This document shows positions 9,677-21,005 of a stretch of 64,000 nt of DNA, in pieces; position 1 is the first letter of the stretch; the number at the start of each line of letters is the position of its first letter. The stretch spans positions 1,054,001 through 1,118,000 of the forward strand of contig NZ_CP136964.1 in NCBI RefSeq assembly GCF_002871345.2, read 5' to 3'. Made by a program: the position numbers and the translations under genes. The notes under the pieces were generated by a model. The model saw only the letters and a program-made list of their open reading frames with translations, ran no database searches and was not told the origin of the DNA. The DNA comes from Nosocomiicoccus massiliensis. Its GTDB lineage: Bacteria > Bacillota > Bacilli > Staphylococcales > Salinicoccaceae.

Positions 9677-9688
9677 TAGAAAGTAAAA

Positions 9689-9760
9689 AGCGGAAGACGG
9701 GATTCGAACCCGCGACCCCCACCTTGGCAAGGTGGTGTTCTACCACTGAACTACTTCCGC
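9689..9760 (-). tRNA. tRNA-Gly (GCC)
   Basis: Acceptor GCGGAAG/CTTCCGC with discriminator T, anticodon loop with GCC flanked by the stem CACCT/AGGTG, and T-arm GGGTTCGAATCCC. No CCA is encoded. It is the middle gene of the cluster. Confidence 0.96.
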
Positions 9761-9788
9761 AGATGATTTACTTTTAAAATTAAAAAAA

Positions 9789-9861
9789 TGGAGAATGGCG
9801 GGCTCGAACCACCGACCCCTTGCTTGTCGAGCAAGTGCTCTCCCAACTGAGCTAATCCTCC
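9789..9861 (-). tRNA. tRNA-Val (GAC)
   Basis: Acceptor GGAGGAT/ATTCTCC (one G-U) with discriminator A, D-arm AGCTCAGTTGGGAGAGC, anticodon loop TTGACAA giving GAC, and T-arm GGTTCGAGCC. It is first in the cluster, 17 bases downstream of a strong promoter -10. Confidence 0.96.
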
Positions 9862-9878
9862 ATGACACAACACTATAC

Positions 9879-9907
9879 ATATTACAATGAATTTTAATAA
9901 CCGTCAA
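9879..9907 (-). promoter_or_regulatory. Promoter of the tRNA Val-Gly-Ile cluster
   Basis: Minus-strand TTGACG (9907-9902) and TAATAT (9884-9879) are exactly 17 bases apart, just upstream of tRNA-Val. Confidence 0.85.
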
Positions 9908-9935
9908 GTGTTTTTTATAAATAGCTATAAAGAGA

Positions 9936-9964
9936 ACATCCACCGATAATTATCGGCGGATGTT
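9936..9964 (-). terminator. Terminator of the folP-lysS operon
   Basis: A long inverted repeat (ACATCC-G/U-CCGATAA arms) after the lysS stop forms a nearly perfect hairpin on the minus strand, where the one mismatch becomes G-U. The downstream tract TTCTCTTTAT is only moderately U-rich. Confidence 0.65.
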
Positions 9965-9970
9965 TCCTAA

Positions 9971-11476
<1,506 letters not shown>

Positions 11477-12481
11477 TTATACAAGTATTTCTGTTTGTTT
11501 ATTGTCACGTAATTCCATGTCTCGTTTAAATTGTGTTAAAAGTTGAATGAGATCTCTTCGTGTCTCCACTGTATTAATTTGCCTGCGAACTTGTCCGCCA
11601 CCTTTAACGTTTCGCAAATACCACGACGCATGTTTCCTCATTTCCATAATAGCAGTTTTCTCACCTTTTAAGTCGATTAAACGATCCATATGTAGTGTGA
11701 GTACGTCGATTTTCTCATCTAAACTCGGTTCATCGAGTAATTCACCAGTTTCTAAATAATGAACGGTTCTGTATATAATCCAAGGATTCCCTTGTGAGGC
11801 ACGGCCAATCATCACAGCATCAACACCTGTTTCGTCGAGCATCTTTTTAGCGAGTTCTGGAGTTGTAACGTCTCCATTACCAATTACTGGTATGTTCACC
11901 GCTTCTTTTACTTGTCGAATGACGTCCCAGTTCGCTTTTCCTTCGTACATTTGTACGCGTGTACGTCCGTGAATTGCGATTGCAGCAGCGCCCGCTCGTT
12001 CAGCGGCTTTCGCATTTTCAACTGCGTAGATGTGTTCTTCATCCCAACCGATACGCATTTTACAAGTGACAGGCTTTTCAACCGCTTCTACAACAGCACT
12101 TACCATTTCGTATATCTTATCTGGATCGAGTAACCACCTCGCACCCGCTTCACAGCGGATGACCTTATTCACTGGGCATCCCATATTAATATCTATAATA
12201 TCAGCGTTCGTATGTTTGTCGACATATTTTGCCGCTTCAACTAAAGTGTCTTTTTCACCACCGAATATTTGAAGTGACATTGGGTGCTCTGTCTCGTCCA
12301 CCTCGAGCATTTTTAACGTGCGTTTATTGTTAGTGATCAGTGCTTTGTCGCTGATCATTTCAGCACATACCATTCCAGCACCAAACTCTTTGACTGTCTT
12401 TCTAAACGCGACGTTGGAAATCCCTGCCATTGGCGCAAGTACAACGCGGTTTGGGATTTCTACATTCCCAATTTTAAACAT
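11477..12481 (-). CDS. dusB: tRNA-dihydrouridine synthase DusB
   Basis: DusB is an FMN-dependent reductase that makes dihydrouridine in the tRNA D-loop. Visible are the APMAGISN start, the DINMGCPV segment with the active-site Cys, the conserved HGRTR motif, and the phosphate-binding GNGDV and [11 protein letters not shown] motifs. The frame opens at a GTG at 12490, but GGTG 6 bases before the ATG at 12481 favours that start (334 residues). It overlaps the end of folK and precedes lysS. Confidence 0.94.
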   Translation of the reverse strand: MFKIGNVEIPNRVVLAPMAGISNVAFRKTVKEFGAGMVCAEMISDKALITNNKRTLKMLEVDETEHPMSLQIFGGEKDTLVEAAKYVDKHTNADIIDINMGCPVNKVIRCEAGARWLLDPDKIYEMVSAVVEAVEKPVTCKMRIGWDEEHIYAVENAKAAERAGAAAIAIHGRTRVQMYEGKANWDVIRQVKEAVNIPVIGNGDVTTPELAKKMLDETGVDAVMIGRASQGNPWIIYRTVHYLETGELLDEPSLDEKIDVLTLHMDRLIDLKGEKTAIMEMRKHASWYLRNVKGGGQVRRQINTVETRRDLIQLLTQFKRDMELRDNKQTEILV

Positions 12482-12950
12482 CCGTGTCACCGTTTAGTTC
12501 TTCTAACAGCTCTTTGACAGTTTTATTAAATGTCGGATGTACTGCATTCGGTGCGATTTCGTTGAACGGTTCTAACACGAACTTGCGTAGATGCATTTCT
12601 TCGTGTGGGACGATTAAGTTATCAATGTCGATTTCTAAGTCTTCATACATTAATACATCGATATCAATAATTCTTGGCCCCCACACTTCTTCACGCACAC
12701 GTCCAAGTTCATTTTCTACTGATAAACAAAATTCTAACAGTTCAATCGGTTCTAAATCCGTTTTTACTTCGAGTACCATATTTAAAAAATCAGGTTGGTC
12801 TGTTTTACCATATGGTGCAGTTTCGTAAATTGATGACTCTTTTGTTACTTCGACGTGCGGTCCAGCATTTAATAACTGAATTGCACGTTTTAAGTTTTCA
12901 TGTCGTTCACCAATATTTGCACCAAGTCCTAAATAAGCTTTAGCTTTCAT
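12474..12950 (-). CDS. folK: 2-amino-4-hydroxy-6-hydroxymethyldihydropteridine pyrophosphokinase
   Basis: FolK transfers pyrophosphate from ATP to hydroxymethyl-dihydropterin in folate synthesis. The 158-residue protein has the family motifs [10 protein letters not shown] (N-terminus), the ETAPYG segment and the signature [15 protein letters not shown]. Its ATG overlaps the folB stop (TAATG), and its 3' end overlaps dusB. Confidence 0.97.
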   Translation of the reverse strand: MKAKAYLGLGANIGERHENLKRAIQLLNAGPHVEVTKESSIYETAPYGKTDQPDFLNMVLEVKTDLEPIELLEFCLSVENELGRVREEVWGPRIIDIDVLMYEDLEIDIDNLIVPHEEMHLRKFVLEPFNEIAPNAVHPTFNKTVKELLEELNGDTDV

Positions 12951-13312
12951 TATTTAACCTCTCTATTTAACGTCACACTCACATCTTTGTAGTTGCCGTC
13001 AATTGGTGGACTCGGTTTTGTGATTGTAACTTCAATTTTTTTCACGGCAGGATAATCATTCATAAGTTTTTCAATAATTTTATGTCCCAAGTGCTCGAGT
13101 AAATTCACTGGTGGACCTTGAACAATCGTTTCAACCGATTGGTACACTTCGGCATAATTAATCGTGTCGTTAACATCGTCTGAAACTCCTGCGTCACTTA
13201 AATCCGTATATAATACCACGTCAACGATGAAATACTGACCAATATCACGCTCTGCTTGTAAAACACCGTGATATGCGTAAAGTCGAATACCATTTACTTT
13301 TATAATATCCAT
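12950..13312 (-). CDS. folB: Dihydroneopterin aldolase
   Basis: FolB cleaves dihydroneopterin to hydroxymethyl-dihydropterin and glycolaldehyde, upstream of FolK. The 120-residue protein has the characteristic YAYHGVLQAER start and the NYAEVYQ and LLEHLGHKI motifs. It directly abuts folP, and its stop codon overlaps the folK start. Confidence 0.96.
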   Translation of the reverse strand: MDIIKVNGIRLYAYHGVLQAERDIGQYFIVDVVLYTDLSDAGVSDDVNDTINYAEVYQSVETIVQGPPVNLLEHLGHKIIEKLMNDYPAVKKIEVTITKPSPPIDGNYKDVSVTLNREVK

Positions 13313-14107
13313 TTAATTTCCTCTCAACTTCATATAAACATCACTAATGTCTCGGTTCATTTTTACATTATGAACGCGCACTGCATCTACGCCGTGGTTA
13401 ATGCCAATAACTGTTGTTGCTGCAGTACCAGCGTCTCTATCTTTTGGTCCTCTATCGTCTTCGATAAGTTCTTTAATCATTCGTTTACGACTTGTTGCGA
13501 GTAAAACCTTATACCCTAAATCGACAAGTTTGTGTAAGTTTTTCATCACTTTAATTTCTTCGTCTCGTGATTTTACAAATCCAACACCTGGATCTAACCA
13601 AATGTTTTCATCTTTAATATTATACTTCTTACACAGTTCTACACTTTCTTTTAACTCCGCAATCATACCTTCAACGACGTCGTCGTATTTACCATGCTCA
13701 TTATTGTGCATTAGAATAATCGGCACGTTATATTCACTGACGACTTCTAATATCTTTTCATCATACGTTCCACGCCACTGATCGTTAATAATCGTAGCGC
13801 CTGCTTCAATACTCGCTTTTGCGACTTCACTACGGAACGTGTCTACAGAAATGTCGACATTTAAATTTAAGTTGTGAATCGCTTCGACTACTGGAACGAC
13901 ACGCTTAATTTCTTCTTCAACAGAAATAGGGGTATGCCCTGGACGCGTTGAATAACCGCCGACGTCGATAATATCTGCACCGTCTTTAACCATTTGCTCT
14001 GCGTGTTCAACCGCATGATCTAGTTGATGAAACTCTCCACCGTCACTAAAAGAGTCTGGTGTGACATTTAATATACCCATAATTTGTAGTCGCTTCACTC
14101 TAATCAT
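13313..14107 (-). CDS. folP: Dihydropteroate synthase
   Basis: FolP condenses p-aminobenzoate with hydroxymethyl-dihydropterin pyrophosphate and is the sulfonamide target. The signature GILNVTPDSFSDGGE is near the N-terminus, with DVGGYSTRPG and the C-terminal RVHNV motif. Start choice is uncertain: a TTG at 14113, the ATG at 14107, and a GTG at 14098 all lie near a GAGG at 14111-14108; I list the ATG. It is the first gene of folP-folB-folK-dusB-lysS. Confidence 0.95.
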   Translation of the reverse strand: MIRVKRLQIMGILNVTPDSFSDGGEFHQLDHAVEHAEQMVKDGADIIDVGGYSTRPGHTPISVEEEIKRVVPVVEAIHNLNLNVDISVDTFRSEVAKASIEAGATIINDQWRGTYDEKILEVVSEYNVPIILMHNNEHGKYDDVVEGMIAELKESVELCKKYNIKDENIWLDPGVGFVKSRDEEIKVMKNLHKLVDLGYKVLLATSRKRMIKELIEDDRGPKDRDAGTAATTVIGINHGVDAVRVHNVKMNRDISDVYMKLRGN

Positions 14108-14130
14108 CCTCAATTACATAGAATATAAGT

Positions 14131-14159
14131 ATTATACCATTTTTTTATCGGCTTTTTAA
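14131..14159 (-). promoter_or_regulatory. folP operon promoter
   Basis: Minus-strand TATAAT at 14136-14131 has an extended TGG before it and TTAAAA (14159-14154) 17 bases upstream. It lies in the divergent gap with the dehydrogenase gene. Confidence 0.7.
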
Positions 14160-14237
14160 CTTATAAATTCTTTGACGGTTTCTTATGTTAGAAGTAAGGG
14201 TATCCATATATTAACTATTAAATTGGAGGCGTTAAAT

Positions 14238-15251
14238 ATGTATGCGATTGCTGCAGATGAACCATTTAAACTCAGCGAAGGAAATAAATTTTACAAAAAA
14301 GAGTTAGAAAAGCCAGAACTAAACGATAAAGACGTATTTGTTAAAGTAAAATCGATTGGTATGAACCCGGTCGACACAAAAACACGTCAAACTGAAATTA
14401 AACAACCACCGAGAATACTCGGTTACGATGCGGTAGGTGTTGTTGAAGATATTGGAAGTGAAGTAACGAGCTATAAAAAAGGAGACGTCGTTTTTTACTC
14501 CGGTCGTGCAGATGTCGACGGCTCGAACGCAACACATCAAGTGATGCATGAAGCGTATATCTCGCATGCACCTAAAAACGTATCGCTTAATGAAGCGGCA
14601 GGCTTTCCACTCACTAGTCTTACTGCGTCAGAAACACTCTTTGAAGTGTTTAATATTAGTAAAAATAAGGAAGACAATAAAGGTAAATCCATTCTTATTA
14701 TTAACGGTGCAGGTGGCGTTGGAAGTATGGCGACACAAATTGCGAAACACTATGGCCTCAAAGTGATTACGACCGCATCAAAAAGTGAAACAAAAGAATG
14801 GTCAAAATCACTCGGTGCCGACATCGTGTTAAATCATAAGAACGATTTACGTGATGAATTTAAATCTCATAATATCGAAAACGTTGACTATGTATTTTGT
14901 ACATTTGACGCAGATTTATATTATGAAGTGATGATTGATCTTGTAAAGCCACGTGGTCATATCGCAACAATTGTCGCATTTAATGAAAAACAAGACTTAA
15001 ACCTCTTAAAAGCAAAAAGCATTACATTTACACATGAATTTATGTTTACAAGAGCACTACAAGATCTTGATGATCAGTATCAGTACCATAGATACTTAAG
15101 TGAAATTAGTCATCTTATTAGTGAAGGCGTTTATAAACCAACAGTAACAGAGGTCATGAAAGGGTTATCGGTAGACAATATCTTTAAAGCACATGAAAAA
15201 TTAGAAAATCACGAAGTTCATGGAAAACTCGTTATAGAAGTTGAAGAGTAA
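14238..15251 (+). CDS. Medium-chain zinc-type dehydrogenase/quinone reductase family protein
   Basis: A member of the MDR superfamily, likely an NAD(P)H-dependent quinone or enal reductase. The 337-residue protein has the GROES-like N-domain (SIGMNPVDTKTR, ILGYDAVGVVEDIG) and a Rossmann domain with the dinucleotide motif GAGGVGSMATQIA. The zinc ligands of true alcohol dehydrogenases are not evident, which favours a quinone-oxidoreductase role. The ATG at 14238 is chosen because GGAGGC lies 7 bases before it; the upstream 22-residue extension lacks family similarity. Followed 44 bases later by the YsnF-type gene, possibly cotranscribed. Confidence 0.88.
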   Translation: MYAIAADEPFKLSEGNKFYKKELEKPELNDKDVFVKVKSIGMNPVDTKTRQTEIKQPPRILGYDAVGVVEDIGSEVTSYKKGDVVFYSGRADVDGSNATHQVMHEAYISHAPKNVSLNEAAGFPLTSLTASETLFEVFNISKNKEDNKGKSILIINGAGGVGSMATQIAKHYGLKVITTASKSETKEWSKSLGADIVLNHKNDLRDEFKSHNIENVDYVFCTFDADLYYEVMIDLVKPRGHIATIVAFNEKQDLNLLKAKSITFTHEFMFTRALQDLDDQYQYHRYLSEISHLISEGVYKPTVTEVMKGLSVDNIFKAHEKLENHEVHGKLVIEVEE

Positions 15252-15295
15252 GAGTATAAGCATGTTTAAAAAATTATAAATTTGGAGTGATTACT

Positions 15296-15988
15296 ATGTC
15301 ACAATTTACTCAAGCACAAAATATAACTGAATTAGATAAAAAAATTAACGCTTATGTCACGCGTGGATATGAACCGAATGAATTAACTGTATTTACCGCT
15401 CACCCAGTTCCCGAACTTTTACAAAAATATAGTGGACTAAACGAAGCGATTATCACCGACGAGACGACAGATGCTTCTGTTTTTAAAGATTTTACCGATG
15501 AAGAACTCATCGAGGTTTCAAATTCACTCGATCAAGGCGAGTATTTGTTATTCATCTTTAATGAAGATGATAAAAATAAACAAGAAGCACCTGGAAAATT
15601 TGAACTACATGAAGAACAACTCGTCGCGAATAAACATACTGTTGACGCAGGCGAAGTAAATGTTAGAAAACGTGTAAAAACACGTGAAGAAGAAGTCGAT
15701 GTACCGATTCAAAAAGATTCCGTCACTATCGAACGTCATAAGTTTGAAGAAGAGCCGTTATTATCAGAATACAATAACGCTGAAGACACTGACGACATCA
15801 ACGTTACGCGTATACCAGTGACTCGAGAGCGTATTCGTATTATTAAAGAGCAAGTCGTTTCCGAAGAAATTGTTATTCGAAAAGAAGTGACAGAAGAAGT
15901 AAAACATATTAAAGACACCGTCCAATACGATGACATTGAAGTCGATAAGACTGGTGATAATTTAAATGTAACAGAGAGAGAAAAATAA
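15296..15988 (+). CDS. YsnF/AvaK-type stress protein (DUF2382)
   Basis: The 230-residue protein has an N-terminal domain resembling general-stress-17M proteins (about 1-95) and a C-terminal DUF2382 domain with repeated charged strands such as NVRKRVKTREEEVDVPI and IPVTRERIRIIKEQVV. Such proteins occur in the general stress responses of staphylococci and bacilli but their biochemical role is unknown. The ATG at 15296 has GGAGTG 7-8 bases upstream. No signal peptide or membrane segment is seen. Confidence 0.85.
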   Translation: MSQFTQAQNITELDKKINAYVTRGYEPNELTVFTAHPVPELLQKYSGLNEAIITDETTDASVFKDFTDEELIEVSNSLDQGEYLLFIFNEDDKNKQEAPGKFELHEEQLVANKHTVDAGEVNVRKRVKTREEEVDVPIQKDSVTIERHKFEEEPLLSEYNNAEDTDDINVTRIPVTRERIRIIKEQVVSEEIVIRKEVTEEVKHIKDTVQYDDIEVDKTGDNLNVTEREK

Positions 15989-15997
15989 GCACAAAAA

Positions 15998-16028
15998 AAA
16001 TCCCAGCAACTTAATGTTGCTGGGATTT
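15998..16028. terminator. Shared convergent terminator (YsnF gene / cysK)
   Basis: A 13-bp perfect stem (15998-16010 with 16016-16028) with a TTAAT loop lies between the convergent genes. The minus strand continues with eight T, the plus strand with ATTTTAATT. Confidence 0.92.
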
Positions 16029-16035
16029 ATTTTAA

Positions 16036-16971
16036 TTATTCAAAATTAAATAATGGTGTTGATAGATATCTTTCACCGTTTGATGGTAATACAGTTACAA
16101 CCGTTTTACCTTTACCTAATTTTTTCGCTTCTTCAAGTGCTGCATATATTGCTGCTCCAGATGAAATACCTCCGAGTATTCCTTCTTCTTTTGCTAATTT
16201 TCTAGCATATTCGAATGCTGTTTCATTCTCTACTTTAACGACACCGTCATAAACTTCTGTGTCTAATGTGTCTGGTACGAATCCTGCACCGAGTCCTTGT
16301 AATTTATGTGGACTTGCTTCTCCACCTGATAATACTGGTGAATCTGCAGGTTCTAACGCGTAAACTTTTGTGTCTCTGTTATGCTCTTTTAATACGTGTC
16401 CAACACCAGTTACTGTTCCACCTGTTCCAACACCCGCAATAAATGCATCGATTGTAAATCCTGCACTTTTCGCTTGTTCCACAAGTTCTGGACCTGTTGT
16501 GTTTTCATGGATTTTAGGGTTTGCTGGGTTTTCGAATTGTTGTGGCATGAAGTAACCATCTTTTTCAGCAAGTTCATTTGCTTTAGCGATCGCACCCTTC
16601 ATCCCTTCAGCACCTGGAGTAAGAACTAACTCTGCTCCGTATGCTTTTAGTAAGTTACGACGTTCTTTACTCATCGTGTCAGGCATCACTAAAACTGCTT
16701 TGTACCCTTTACTTGCAGCAACCATCGCAAGACCAATTCCAGTGTTTCCACTTGTTGGCTCTACAATTGTTGTATCCTTCGTTAATTTTCCTGCTTCTTC
16801 AGCAGCTTCAATCATCGCAAAAGCGATACGATCTTTTACCGATGAACCAGGGTTCATGAATTCTAGCTTGACGTAAACATCCGCCATATTATCATCTGTT
16901 AATCTGTTTAACTTTACGAGTGGCGTATTACCAATCGCTTCAGTAATATTATTAAATACTTTGTTAGACAT
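16036..16971 (-). CDS. cysK: Cysteine synthase A (O-acetylserine sulfhydrylase)
   Basis: CysK makes cysteine from O-acetylserine and sulfide with PLP. The 311-residue protein has the PLP-lysine motif PGSSVKDR (K at about 43), the substrate loop [12 protein letters not shown], the phosphate-binding GTGGTVTG and the SSGAA motif. It is monocistronic, with its own promoter and a palindromic candidate operator. In S. aureus and B. subtilis the CymR repressor controls cysK. Confidence 0.97.
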   Translation of the reverse strand: MSNKVFNNITEAIGNTPLVKLNRLTDDNMADVYVKLEFMNPGSSVKDRIAFAMIEAAEEAGKLTKDTTIVEPTSGNTGIGLAMVAASKGYKAVLVMPDTMSKERRNLLKAYGAELVLTPGAEGMKGAIAKANELAEKDGYFMPQQFENPANPKIHENTTGPELVEQAKSAGFTIDAFIAGVGTGGTVTGVGHVLKEHNRDTKVYALEPADSPVLSGGEASPHKLQGLGAGFVPDTLDTEVYDGVVKVENETAFEYARKLAKEEGILGGISSGAAIYAALEEAKKLGKGKTVVTVLPSNGERYLSTPLFNFE

Positions 16972-16992
16972 AAAATGTCCTCCTATTTTTAT

Positions 16993-17040
16993 TTCATAGT
17001 AAGTAACTATGAATATAACACGGTAGGGCTAGAATTACAA
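16993..17040 (-). promoter_or_regulatory. cysK promoter with palindromic operator
   Basis: Minus-strand TTGTAA (17040-17035) and TATATT (17017-17012) are 17 bases apart. An 8-5-8 perfect inverted repeat (arms TTCATAGT/ACTATGAA) spans 17013-16993, overlapping the end of the -10 and the expected start of transcription. CymR is the best guess by gene function, but I cannot confirm its consensus. Confidence 0.7.
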
Positions 17041-17136
17041 ATGTGATGCTTAGTTGATGGTAGGATTTACTGGAAATTACTGGTGGATTGGATTTTTCAT
17101 CTTATAAAGTTTAATAATACACTTTTGCGTGGTTGT

Positions 17137-17790
17137 ATTTAACAAAAATTGTCGGATTTTGTTAGTTATCCGGATTTATTTAACATATTTCGCCAGTGGC
17201 GATCACTTTTTGTTAAATATATTTTTTTATCTAACAAAAACGGTGCTGAATTCCGGGAATTTGTTAATTATCTCGATATATCTAACAGATTCGATAATTA
17301 TCTGTTAAATAACCTCATCGCTAGCGAGACGGAAAGCCTATTAAGTTCTTAAAAGTGTAATAACTCTCTTTATCAAAGTTTTATTTAACAAAAATATCCG
17401 TATATTGTTAGATATCCGGATTTATTTAACATATTTCGCCAGTGGTGATCACTTTTTGTTAAATATATTTTTTATCTAACAAAAACGGTGCTGAATCCCG
17501 AGAATTTGTTAATTATCTCGATATATCTAACAGATTCGGTAATTATCTGTTAAATAACCTCATCGCTAGCGAGACGGAAGGCTCGTTCCACTCTTATATT
17601 GTAATAACTCTCTTTATCAAAATTATATTTAACAAAAATATCCGGATTTTGTTAGATATCTGATTTTATTTAACATATTTCGCCAGTGGTGATCACTTTT
17701 TGTTAATTATATTTTTTTATCTAACAAAAACGGTGCTGAATTCCGGGAATTTGTTAATTATCTCGATATATCTAACAGATTCGAAGAATT
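17137..17790. repeat. Array of about 2.7 direct repeat units (244-246 bp) built of TGTTA/TAACA dyads
   Basis: Units start at 17137, 17383 and 17627 and are very similar; the third stops after about 160 bases. Within each unit, blocks such as ATTTAACAAAAA, TTTTGTTAG, ATCTAACA and CTGTTAAAT alternate orientation, giving several imperfect hairpins, some around CCGGAT. The reverse complement of the unit matches the repeats at 37.4 and 46.4-47.0 kb. There is no convincing coding sequence in 17041-17945; short open frames here are within repeats. Confidence 0.92.
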
Positions 17791-17817
17791 TTTGTAAATT
17801 AAAACACAGCACAGCAC

Positions 17818-17860
17818 AAAAAATCGCCCGGAAACACGAATCTGTTCGTATTTTCGGGCG
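17818..17860 (-). terminator. Terminator downstream of hslO
   Basis: A 16-bp inverted repeat with two mismatches (17860-17845 with 17840-17825, CGCCCG ends) is followed on the minus strand by ATTTTTT. Smaller hairpins (CCGGA/TCCGG and GGTAG/CTACC arms) lie between it and the hslO stop. Confidence 0.8.
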
Positions 17861-17945
17861 TCACACAAATTACACACCGCGGTAGATGAACTACCTCATC
17901 CCGCACTATTCGAGGCAAAACCGGATATTCTCCGGCACGGCAATT

Positions 17946-18815
17946 TTATTCTTCTAGAAGTGCTTCGAGCTCTTCTTTTTCAATCCAAACATCGTTGCGA
18001 CAGAAGTTACATACTGCTTCAGCCCCACCGTCTTCTTCGATCATTTGTTTGATTTCGTTTTTTTCTAGTGATGCAATCGCGTTGATGAAACGCTCTTTAC
18101 TACATGTACATTCGAATTCTACTGGCATTTCATCAAGCTTGCGCCATGAGTCGCCGAGTACTTCATCGACGATTTGTTCTGGTGTTAAATTGTCGTCGAT
18201 CATTTGTGAAATTGGACGCATCTCGCTCGCGATTTTTTCTAGACATGTAATCGTCTCTTCGCTTGCTGCTGGTAGTACTTGAATGACGAGTCCACCTGCT
18301 GCTTTGACAGTGTTATCTGGATTAACGAGTACACCGAGTGCAACGATTGATGGGACTTGTTCTGAGTGATAGAAGTAATAAGAGAAGTCTTCACCGAGTT
18401 CTCCTGAAATAAGTTCAACTGAACCGACAAAGTTGTCTTTAAGTCCGATATCTTTTGCGACTCTTAAATACCCGTTCGTACCAACTGCACGACTCACGTC
18501 GAGTTTCCCTTGAGCGTTTAAGTCAAAGTGTACGTCTGGGTGTTGCACGTATCCACGTACGTGACCGTTCGCATCTGCGTCTGTCACGATTGCACCGATC
18601 GGTCCGCCACCTTCTACTGTGACTGTGACTTTATCTTTTCCTTTTAACATTGCACCTAATACTACAGTTGCTGTCATTGTACGACCTAACGCTGCAGCTG
18701 CTGTTGGGTATGCTTTATGACGATTTACAGCTTCATTTACTGTATCTGTTGTATCTAGTGAAAAAATTCTTACTTCATCGTTTAAACCTAATCCACGTAT
18801 TAACTTATCTGCCAT
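17946..18815 (-). CDS. hslO: Redox-regulated chaperone Hsp33
   Basis: Hsp33 is a cytosolic holdase switched on by oxidation of a zinc-bound cysteine cluster. The C-terminal switch motif is present as CTCSKERF followed by CNFCRND (CxC plus CxxC). The frame opens at 18830, but GGAGG is inside that extension and lies 8 bases before the ATG at 18815, giving 289 residues (MADKLIRG start). It follows ftsH after a terminator; coaX, which separates them in Bacillus, is absent. Confidence 0.96.
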   Translation of the reverse strand: MADKLIRGLGLNDEVRIFSLDTTDTVNEAVNRHKAYPTAAAALGRTMTATVVLGAMLKGKDKVTVTVEGGGPIGAIVTDADANGHVRGYVQHPDVHFDLNAQGKLDVSRAVGTNGYLRVAKDIGLKDNFVGSVELISGELGEDFSYYFYHSEQVPSIVALGVLVNPDNTVKAAGGLVIQVLPAASEETITCLEKIASEMRPISQMIDDNLTPEQIVDEVLGDSWRKLDEMPVEFECTCSKERFINAIASLEKNEIKQMIEEDGGAEAVCNFCRNDVWIEKEELEALLEE

Positions 18816-18833
18816 GTTTATTTCCTCCATAAT

Positions 18834-18861
18834 AAAAGTCGCCTAACTCGAGGCGACTTTT
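18834..18861 (-). terminator. ftsH terminator
   Basis: A 10-bp perfect stem (AAAAGTCGCC, 18834-18843 with 18852-18861) continues into TTTTATTATGG on the minus strand, between ftsH and hslO. Confidence 0.85.
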
Positions 18862-18863
18862 CG

Positions 18864-20933
18864 TTATTTGTTATCTCTATCGTCTTGTACGTCACGTTGT
18901 TCGTTTGGACCTTTTGGATCCACGTCTTCTGTAACGTCTTCGTCTTCTGTCATTTCTGGACGAGAAACTTCTTCCTCGTTATCAGATACGTCTTCATGAC
19001 GTTGTAACTTTTCTTTGATTTCTTCGTATGAATGACCAACTTTTTCATCATCTTCAGTATCTTCTTCTAGATGACTATCATCATACTTACGTTCAGGTAA
19101 TTTTCCGTCGTGGAATAACCCTTCTATTTGTTCGCGGTCTAACGTCTCTTCGACGAGTAACGTTTCCGCAATTAATGTTAATTGTTCTTGATGCGTCGTT
19201 AAGATTTCGTGACATCTTTCGTACGCTTCTTTAACAATCTTTTGAACTTCTAAGTCAATTTCATAAGCAAATTTATCTGAGTAACTCTTCTCGTGACCCA
19301 TTTCTTTACCTAAGAATACTTGACCGCCTGTCTCACCAAATTGGATTGGCCCAAGTTTTTCACTCATACCAAATTCCATTACCATTTTTCTAGCGAGACT
19401 TGTCGTTCTTTGGAAGTCGTTATGTGCACCTGTTGATGCTTCACCAAACGTAACTTCTTCTGCAACACGTCCACCGAGTAATCCAACGATTCGGTCTTGA
19501 AGCTCTGGTTTTGTCATAAAGTAGCGATCTTCTTTAGGAAGCATCACGGCATATCCGCCTGCTTGACCACGCGGAACAATCGTAACTTTGTGAACTGTTT
19601 CTGCTTCGTCTAACACCATACCGATTACTGTATGTCCAGCTTCGTGGAACGCAACGATACGACGTTCTTTTTCACTCATAACGCGAGATTTCTTAGCAGG
19701 ACCTGCGATTACGCGGTCTGTCGCTTCGTCTACGTCTCGCATGTCAATCGTATTTTTACCCGCACGAGTCGCAACAAGTGCTGCTTCGTTTAGTAAGTTT
19801 TCTAAATCTGCACCTGAGAATCCAGGCGTACGTTGTGCGATTGCTTTTAAGTCGACTGTTTCGTCTAACGGCTTGTTACGTGAGTGTACTTTAAGTACAG
19901 CTTCACGGCCTTTTACGTCAGGTAATCCGACTTGAATTTGTCTATCAAAACGACCAGGACGTAATAATGCCGGGTCTAAAATATCTGCACGGTTTGTTGC
20001 AGCGATCATAATAATACCTTCGTTGCCTGCAAACCCGTCCATTTCTACGAGTAATTGGTTGAGTGTTTGTTCACGCTCATCGTGTCCACCACCGACACCT
20101 GCACCACGTTGACGACCGACAGCATCGATTTCGTCAATAAAGATAATGCATGGTGAATTTTTCTTTGCTTGTTCGAATAAGTCACGTACACGTGACGCAC
20201 CAACACCGACGAACATCTCTACGAAATCAGAACCTGAAATCGAGAAGAATGGAACGCCTGCTTCACCTGCTACTGCACGTGCAATTAATGTTTTACCTGT
20301 ACCTGGAGGTCCGGTTAATAGTACCCCTTTCGGAATACGCGCACCCATTTTATCGAATTTGCGGTGATCTTTTAAGAAGTCCACAACCTCGATAAGTTCT
20401 GCTTTTTCTTCATCTGCTCCGGCAACATCTGTAAAGCGTGTTTTTGATTTCGTGTTATCAAATTGCTTCGCCTTACTTTTACCGAAGTTCATCATGCGGT
20501 TTCCACCGCCACCTTGTGCATTAGACATTAAGAATAAGAAGAAGAATAGAATCACAAGTAGCGGTATGAACGTAAATAACATTCCTGTCCACGGGCTTTG
20601 TTCTTTTGCTGGTTCAACGTTAAATTTAAGGTCGTTGTCTTTCTTAGCTGTTTCTAAAATTGAATCTAAATCTCCAGTTGCATTATAAGGAATCACTGTA
20701 TGGAATGATTCATGATCTTCCTGATCTTTTAGTTTACCTTTAACAAGATACACATTATTTTCAGGCTGAATCGTCATTTTTTCTATATTTTGATTTTCTA
20801 AAGCTTCGATAAATGGTTTGTACTGCAGCTCTTTATCTGCTTGAGTGCCGCCATTTAAGCTTTGGAATATACCGAATAATATTACTGCTAGAATTGCTAA
20901 AAGCAATATATTACGGCCAGTATTTTTAGGCAT
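18864..20933 (-). CDS. ftsH: Membrane-bound ATP-dependent zinc metalloprotease FtsH
   Basis: FtsH is a membrane hexamer that degrades membrane and regulatory proteins. Two transmembrane segments (about 8-24 and 117-136) flank an extracytoplasmic domain, followed by the AAA domain (Walker A GPPGTGKT at 208-215, SRH region) and the zinc site HEAGH in the protease domain. At 689 residues it is of usual size, with a long acidic disordered C-terminal tail. It lies 72 bases after hpt and ends at a terminator. Confidence 0.98.
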   Translation of the reverse strand: MPKNTGRNILLLAILAVILFGIFQSLNGGTQADKELQYKPFIEALENQNIEKMTIQPENNVYLVKGKLKDQEDHESFHTVIPYNATGDLDSILETAKKDNDLKFNVEPAKEQSPWTGMLFTFIPLLVILFFFLFLMSNAQGGGGNRMMNFGKSKAKQFDNTKSKTRFTDVAGADEEKAELIEVVDFLKDHRKFDKMGARIPKGVLLTGPPGTGKTLIARAVAGEAGVPFFSISGSDFVEMFVGVGASRVRDLFEQAKKNSPCIIFIDEIDAVGRQRGAGVGGGHDEREQTLNQLLVEMDGFAGNEGIIMIAATNRADILDPALLRPGRFDRQIQVGLPDVKGREAVLKVHSRNKPLDETVDLKAIAQRTPGFSGADLENLLNEAALVATRAGKNTIDMRDVDEATDRVIAGPAKKSRVMSEKERRIVAFHEAGHTVIGMVLDEAETVHKVTIVPRGQAGGYAVMLPKEDRYFMTKPELQDRIVGLLGGRVAEEVTFGEASTGAHNDFQRTTSLARKMVMEFGMSEKLGPIQFGETGGQVFLGKEMGHEKSYSDKFAYEIDLEVQKIVKEAYERCHEILTTHQEQLTLIAETLLVEETLDREQIEGLFHDGKLPERKYDDSHLEEDTEDDEKVGHSYEEIKEKLQRHEDVSDNEEEVSRPEMTEDEDVTEDVDPKGPNEQRDVQDDRDNK

Positions 20934-21005
20934 CCGTAATCCTCCGTTTCTATTACACTAAAAGAAATATTAACAAAATTAACATATATTATCTACTGTT
21001 ATGCA

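Noticed and set aside
9740..9943. A 67-codon minus-strand frame
   Set aside because: It runs through tRNA-Val and the tRNA promoter.
17137..17790. Possible CRISPR array
   Set aside because: Units are about 245 bp and repeat over their whole length, with no short repeat-unique spacer pattern and no cas genes.
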